This document shows positions 59,481 through 64,000 of a DNA stretch of 64,000 bases, one piece after another (within the stretch, counting starts at the first letter, position 1; every line of letters starts with the position of its first letter). Below the pieces are notes generated by a model. It was not told the DNA's origin, searched no databases, and saw nothing but the letters and a program-made list of their open reading frames with translations. The DNA comes from Mycocentrospora acerina (Eukaryota > Ascomycota > Dothideomycetes > Pleosporales): the NCBI GenBank assembly GCA_022701365.1, contig JAKUHH010000192.1, forward strand, positions 169,731 to 233,730. Reading direction: 5' to 3'. The position numbers were made by a program, and so were the translations under genes.

Positions 59481-59939
59481 ATCTACAATGGGTGACCCGA
59501 TTAAAGTGTTTAGTAGATTAATTAGACAAGAAACCCTAATTTTGTGTTAATTAATTAGATAACTTTAACCCTAACCTTCTGATTAAAGTGTAAGCGTTGT
59601 TTGTTTCTATTGCTAGTCTACTAGATTGTGCAATAGACTATGCGCTACAAAATGTACTACTAGGATTAGCTTTAACTAGTCTAGATATTGTAATGTATAA
59701 GATAGAAGGTAGACATAGTTAGGGTTTTAATATTTGTAGCTAAGGTTAGTATTTACTAATACTAATAGAATACAAACCTTAATGCTAAACTAAGTATAGA
59801 CTAGCTAAAGAGTATAATAGAAAGAGAGAAAAGAATAAGAAGAAAGTAAAATACATAAAAAGTAGCATATAGATATATATAAGGCTAATAAAAGTAAAAT
59901 GTAAAAGTAGAAAGGCAAATAGATAGAAGAAGTTAATAA
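59481..59939. other. AT-rich linker between helicase remnants, with telomere-like words
   Basis: No gene. Contains TTTAACCCTAACC (59564-59576), AAACCCTAAT (59530-59539) and GTTAGGGTTTT (59717-59727). These are too short to call a telomere tract. Confidence 0.45.
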
Positions 59940-62100
59940 TAGTTACGCTTTAATGCTGTTCTTATATATTTTATACTTTTAAGCAAGCACTATTATCTTG
60001 CTAGACACGCAGTACTACATGTTGTAGTGCAAGCGCAGCAAGGCGCAGGAGACAGCATTAGCTATGTATTAATGCTGCAAGCAGTAGCTGCTTAACTAAG
60101 GAGATAAAGGGGTAGTGTACTGCTGCAGTAGGGAGCAGTGTAAGGTGCTGTCTACAGCGCTTAGGTGCGCGCACTATTATGCTAGCAACGCTAGTTAAGC
60201 GCAGCAGCTAGCGCGCTAGCTAAGAAGCAGAGGATTAATTGTAGCTATGTTAGCGCTAGGCATAGGCATTAATATTGCTAGGATTATGTACGTGCTTTAC
60301 GTAGGCATGCTATAAAGCATAATTAACTATGTGCAAGAGAGCAGGTAAGGCAGATAAGCTAGAGAGTGCGTTAATTTAGTAGTGCTAGTAGAGAGAGGAG
60401 AGCTAGAGCAAAGGATAAGGCAGAAGGCTAATAACCTAGACATCTAGGCAATAGGCATATTTATTATTAGCAGCAGGTGTTAGTAAGGGCTTATAAGCAG
60501 CTACCTAGACAGCAAGCAAGTAGAGTGTAATAATCTAGACACAGCTAGGTACAATTAGTGTAGAGAAGGCGCTTATAGCTAGTAGGACAAGCAGAGCAAG
60601 GCAAGCGCGCAGTAGCAGCAGGTGCAGCAGATCTTTAACAAGGTCTGCAAGGGTTGCGCAGTGTGCTAGATAATTAGTAATAGCAATAGCAATAGCAATG
60701 GCGATAGCGATGGCGATGGCGATGGCGATGGCGATGGCGATGGCGATGGCGATGGCGATGGCGATGGCGATGGCGATGGCGATGGCGATGGCGATGGCGA
60801 TGGCGATGGCGATGGCGATGGCGATGGCGATGGCGATGGCGATGGCGATGGCGATGGCGATGGCGATGGCGATGGCGATGGCGATGGCGATGGCGATGGC
60901 GATGGCGATGGCGATGGCGATGGCGATGGCGATGGCGATGGCGATGGCGATGGCGATGGCGATGGCGATGGCGATGGCGATGGCGATGGCGATGGCGATG
61001 GCGATGGCGATGGCGATGGCGATGGCGATGGCGATGGCGATGGCGATGGCGATGGCGATGGCGATGGCGATGGCGATGGCGATGGCGATGGCGATGGCGA
61101 TGGCGATGGCGATGGCGATGGCGATGGCGATGGCGATGGCGATGGCGATGGCGATGGCGATGGCGATGGCGATGGCGATGGCGATGGCGATGGCGATGGC
61201 GATGGCGATGGCGATGGCGATGGCGATGGCGATGGCGATGGCGATGGCGATGGCGATGGCGATGGCGATGGCGATGGCGATGGCGATGGCGATGGCGATG
61301 GCGATGGCGATGGCGATGGCGATGGCGATGGCGATGGCGATGGCGATGGCGATGGCGATGGCGATGGCGATGGCGATGGCGATGGCGATGGCGATGGCGA
61401 TGGCGATGGCGATGGCGATGGCGATGGCGATGGCGATGGCGATGGCGATGGCGATGGCGATGGCGATGGCGATGGCGATGGCGATGGCGATGGCGATAGC
61501 AATGGCGATGGCAATGGCGATGGCAATGGCGATGGCGATGGCGATAGCGATGGCGATAGCAATAGCGATAGAGGAGGAGGGGCAGCAACAGGGGCATAGC
61601 AGAGACACTAGGTGCTGCAGTGTATAGCCTTCCCTGGCGTTACAGGAGCAGAGTTAGACTGCTTCTAGCAGGGCATTGTTAACTAAGGCAGGTGCTACAG
61701 CTGTTAGCAGTATTAAGTAAGCTAGCTGTACTGTAAAATAAGGGAGGACGTTAATAAGCTGTGCTAGTAGCTAAATGTAGTAGTGCTAATTACAAAGGTA
61801 GCTGCGCAGGAGGAGGCAGGAAGAGGAGCAGACATTATTTAGCAGTGTAGCTATGTAGGAGAGTTAGGCAGAGACTAGAGGGAGTACACGCAGTAGCTTA
61901 GTAAGCAACATGCATATTAAGTGTAGGGAGAGTACTTTAGCAACGCTATAGTAGTTGCAGTCTGTGTTGCGCTGTTCTGTTAGTGCTATTAAGAGACTTA
62001 GTAGTTAGTATAAAGAGTTGCAAAGGCACGCAAGGTTATGTTATATATAGTATAAAGAGATTACATAAAGAGATTAGACTATAAGCAGATAAAGAGAGAG
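59940..62100 (+). pseudogene. Second, different RecQ-like helicase remnant with internal GATGGC expansion
   Basis: Stop-masked reading gives GLIVAMLALGIGINIARIMY (motif V, relatives have NALGxGI) near 60230, then VQESRQGRQARE (motif VI, from QESGRxGRxGE), VVLVERGELEQRIRQKA, SSYLDSKQVECNNLD and KGCAVC near 60645-60663. These are marks of telomere-linked helicases, distinct from the AGRDG type in copy B. The hexamer repeat follows in the same frame as Asn-Ser then Gly-Asp units. Beyond it the frame resumes with DRGGGAATGA and a Cys-rich part (GRCYSCQQYQ) near 61690. Many TAG/TAA codons show it is dead. The upstream helicase half is not recognised. The frame before and after the repeat is the same, so expansion has kept the frame. 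Confidence 0.72.
60680..61572 (+). repeat. (GATGGC)n hexamer array, about 131 perfect units
   Basis: The perfect core runs about 60709-61496 (788 nt); degenerate units (AATAGC, GATAGC, GGCAAT) flank both sides. Every frame on both strands is open across it, which creates long Ala-Ile, Ser-Pro, Arg-His, Met-Ala and Gly-Asp frames. Only the Gly-Asp frame on the plus strand matches the surrounding helicase remnant. None is a credible free-standing gene. Confidence 0.97.
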
Positions 62101-63293
62101 AATAGATACACTGTACGCCCTTTGTAAGTACTAGTAGCTAGCTAATGCTAAAGCAGAAACCTATAAGACCTTTCCTTTCCTTACTAGTATATTATTAGTA
62201 CTTAGTTACTCTATGCATAACTAAGGCTCCTCTTTTAGAGCTTCTTTATATACACTAGAACACCTATATTTGCAGCCTCTATAGCCTGCTAAATGCCTAG
62301 CAGCTAAGCGTCTTAGATCCTACGCGTCTTATTCTCTTAGATGCGTTAGAGACTAAGCATAAGTAAGTAGTTGCGCTCTGCAGGTGTTAGGCTGCCCTTA
62401 ATAAGACTCTAGCAGTTAACTGTGTCCTAAGCGCGCCTAGTGCAGTAATAGACGCTAAGAGGAGCTATAAGCATATTTATTATAAGGGGAATGCTTATTA
62501 AAAGTATGCTATTTAGCTAGGTCTGTAGAGGAGAGCAGCAGCTGCAAGGGAGATTAAATAGGTTGCCCTTGCTAATGTTGTAAGAGGCAGTAATAGTAAA
62601 GCTAGCTTACTCTGCTACATAGGTAGCCTGCTGCCTTGCTAGCACCTAGAATTAATTAGGACTAATTTAGGTAATGCTAAGAGGCACCTTAAGCAGCGTA
62701 GGCAGGCCTTGCAGACATGCAACAGGCAGCGCTTAGTGCGCGTAGCCTATAAGGAGCAGGCAGCTAAGAGCCTTAATGTAGGCAGGAGTGTAGCAAAACT
62801 GCTTAGGAATGTTAGCCTAGGCAGCTAGTAGTAAGGTGTTAATAAAATGTGCAGACATGTTTATAATAATGCAGCTAGTAGGCAAGAGTAGGCAGCGCAT
62901 GCTGCGCAGGACTAACAGGCGCTCCTAGGGCAGGACTGTTGTAAAGATATAGACAGCAAAAATGCAGTTATAAGTCTGCAGCATAGCTAAGAGCGCCTAA
63001 ATCTAGTTAACAAGGGAGGTCTCTGTAATGTTAGTGCGCAGTTAATAAACCTGCTAAGTTAAGGTACCTGCTAAGTAGACAGTAAGGCCTTTGCTAGCAA
63101 GCGTAAAGGGAAGGTTAATATTAAGGAAGCCTTAGACAGCGTTAACGCCTATGCAGATGCTAGCGCTAACAGCCTACTTTACGCTTGTAATTAGGTAACT
63201 AGAGGCTGTGCTAAGCTTAAGCACGTTCTTGCTAGGCTTAAGGGCAGCTATCTAGAGCGCAAGGGTAGTGTTATAGCAATAGGCTGCGTTGCT
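62101..63293 (+). other. Unidentified repeat-derived sequence with long stop-poor stretches
   Basis: TAG-rich but, unlike 49-57 kb, rich in GCG/ACG. One plus-strand frame near 63110-63300 reads SVNAYADASANSLLYACN and following with few stops. I do not recognise it. Probably the decayed coding part of another mobile element; no transposase or reverse-transcriptase motif seen. Confidence 0.4.
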
Positions 63294-63452
63294 GGCGTTG
63301 TACACGCCTACTATGTGCTAGAAGGTAGTGTTAAGCTTACTAGTAGTGCAGAAGTAGACTATAGTAAGTGTTTAAGCAAGGTAGGGGCAAGGAGAACTGT
63401 AGAAAGCATTAGCATTGCGCTAAAGCAGAGGAGAGGGGAGCAGAAGAAAGTA
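63294..63452 (+). repeat. 159-bp segment, left copy
   Basis: Identical, base for base as far as I can compare, to 63454-63612. The two copies are separated only by the ambiguous base at 63453. Confidence 0.95.
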
Positions 63453-63453
63453 N
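63453..63453. other. Ambiguous base N, probable assembly join
   Basis: The only N in the window. It sits exactly between two identical 159-bp segments, as happens when overlapping contig ends are placed side by side instead of merged. Confidence 0.9.
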
Positions 63454-63612
63454 GGCGTTGTACACGCCTACTATGTGCTAGAAGGTAGTGTTAAGCTTAC
63501 TAGTAGTGCAGAAGTAGACTATAGTAAGTGTTTAAGCAAGGTAGGGGCAAGGAGAACTGTAGAAAGCATTAGCATTGCGCTAAAGCAGAGGAGAGGGGAG
63601 CAGAAGAAAGTA
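63454..63612 (+). repeat. 159-bp segment, right copy
   Basis: Starts GGCGTTGTACACGCC like the left copy at 63294. After it the sequence continues into a tandem repeat. Confidence 0.95.
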
Positions 63613-63796
63613 GCTTAGCAGACTTATAAGCACACGTGTGTTGCAGTTAGATAGGCGTAGTTAAGGTAGAGGTAAGGAGAACTGTAGAAAGCATTAGCAT
63701 TGCGCTAAAGTAGAAGGGAGGGAAGTAGAGGAAGGCAGCTTAGCAGATGTACAAGCACATGTGTGTTGCAGTTAGATAGGCGTAGTTAAGGTAGGC
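63541..63796 (+). repeat. Tandem repeat, period about 125 bp
   Basis: GTAGGGGCAAGGAGAACTG at 63541 recurs as GTAGAGGTAAGGAGAACTG at 63666, each continuing to TAGATAGGCGTAGTTAAGG. Two units, with a few substitutions. A further partial start lies before the N at about 63381. Confidence 0.85.
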
Positions 63797-64000
63797 ATTA
63801 AAAGGTAGTTGCTGTAAGTGTAGAGTGTTGTAGTAGTTAGCATTAAAGGTAGTAGTAGTAGTAGTAGGAGGAAAGAAAGATTGCAGCAGCTAAAGTAAGG
63901 GTATATATAGCTGCTAGCAGCAAGCTAGCAAGATTTAAGCGCTCCTACAATGCTATGCTAAAAACACCAACTTTGCCTTTTTCAGCGCGTCTGCTCTGAC
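63797..64000. other. Right edge, repeat-derived
   Basis: Includes a short (GTA)n run near 63849-63867. No gene seen in the last 200 bp. Confidence 0.5.

Noticed and set aside
60535..61627. Four open frames of about 300-357 codons (Ala-Ile, Ser-Pro, Arg-His, Met-Ala repeats)
   Set aside because: All arise from the GATGGC array, which has no stop in any frame. They lack promoters, introns and domains.
1..64000. tRNA or rRNA genes
   Set aside because: Scanning for B-box-like GGTTCGAATCC words and cloverleaf arms by eye gave no convincing candidate; a covariance-model search was not possible.

Overview
The window is nuclear DNA of a filamentous ascomycete (Pezizomycotina). Genes are broken by short introns (about 46-82 nt, one of about 182 nt) with GT-AG ends and CTAAC/CTGAC-like branch sites. 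The families are typically fungal: Zn(II)2Cys6 regulators, a PTH11-like rhodopsin-domain protein, a DUF7703-like membrane protein, a kievitone-hydratase-like secreted protein, GH3 and CE12 enzymes, and fungal Hsp70-like and GTPase proteins. The repeats show C-to-T decay of the RIP type. I could not name the species.

Layout. 0-5.7 kb: 5'-truncated Zn2Cys6 regulator, a small unknown gene and a short F-box/2EXR-like gene. 6-13.6 kb: thiamine pyrophosphokinase (-), a second Zn2Cys6 regulator (+), a six-exon Hsp70-like ATPase (-), and divergently from it an AIG1-like P-loop GTPase (+). 13.8-15.6 kb: coiled-coil protein of unknown function. 16.6-24.5 kb: secreted rhamnogalacturonan acetylesterase, secreted BBE-type FAD oxidase, cytochrome P450, seven-helix membrane protein. 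26.9-29.2 kb: glutathione S-transferase and a BTB protein. 32.7-35.2 kb: secreted GH3 beta-glucosidase. 35.5-37.6 kb: decayed inverted-repeat element. 38.7-39.7 kb: kievitone-hydratase-like protein. 44.3-47.8 kb: PTH11-like membrane protein and an alpha/beta hydrolase. 48.6-49.3 kb: FAD-monooxygenase pseudogene cut by the first big repeat.

From 49.3 kb to the end the DNA is repeat. Two related elements follow head to tail. Read through their many TAG/TAA codons, they encode a C2H2-finger protein joined to a RecQ-type helicase, a type of gene often seen near fungal chromosome ends. The second copy begins inside the helicase P-loop region of the first and continues into a 45-bp minisatellite. 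Next is a remnant of a different helicase whose coding frame contains about 131 perfect GATGGC units. The right edge has an exact 159-bp duplication on either side of a single N, most likely an unmerged contig overlap.

Together the left three quarters look like an accessory region for plant interaction: wall-sugar enzymes, oxidases, a possible phytoalexin hydratase, a detoxifying transferase, membrane sensors and regulators. There is no PKS or NRPS backbone gene, so I do not call a biosynthetic cluster. Exon structures were worked out by hand from frame, splice sites and family motifs. The least ordinary parts are the nested helicase elements with their internal satellites, and the divergent Hsp70-like/GTPase pair.
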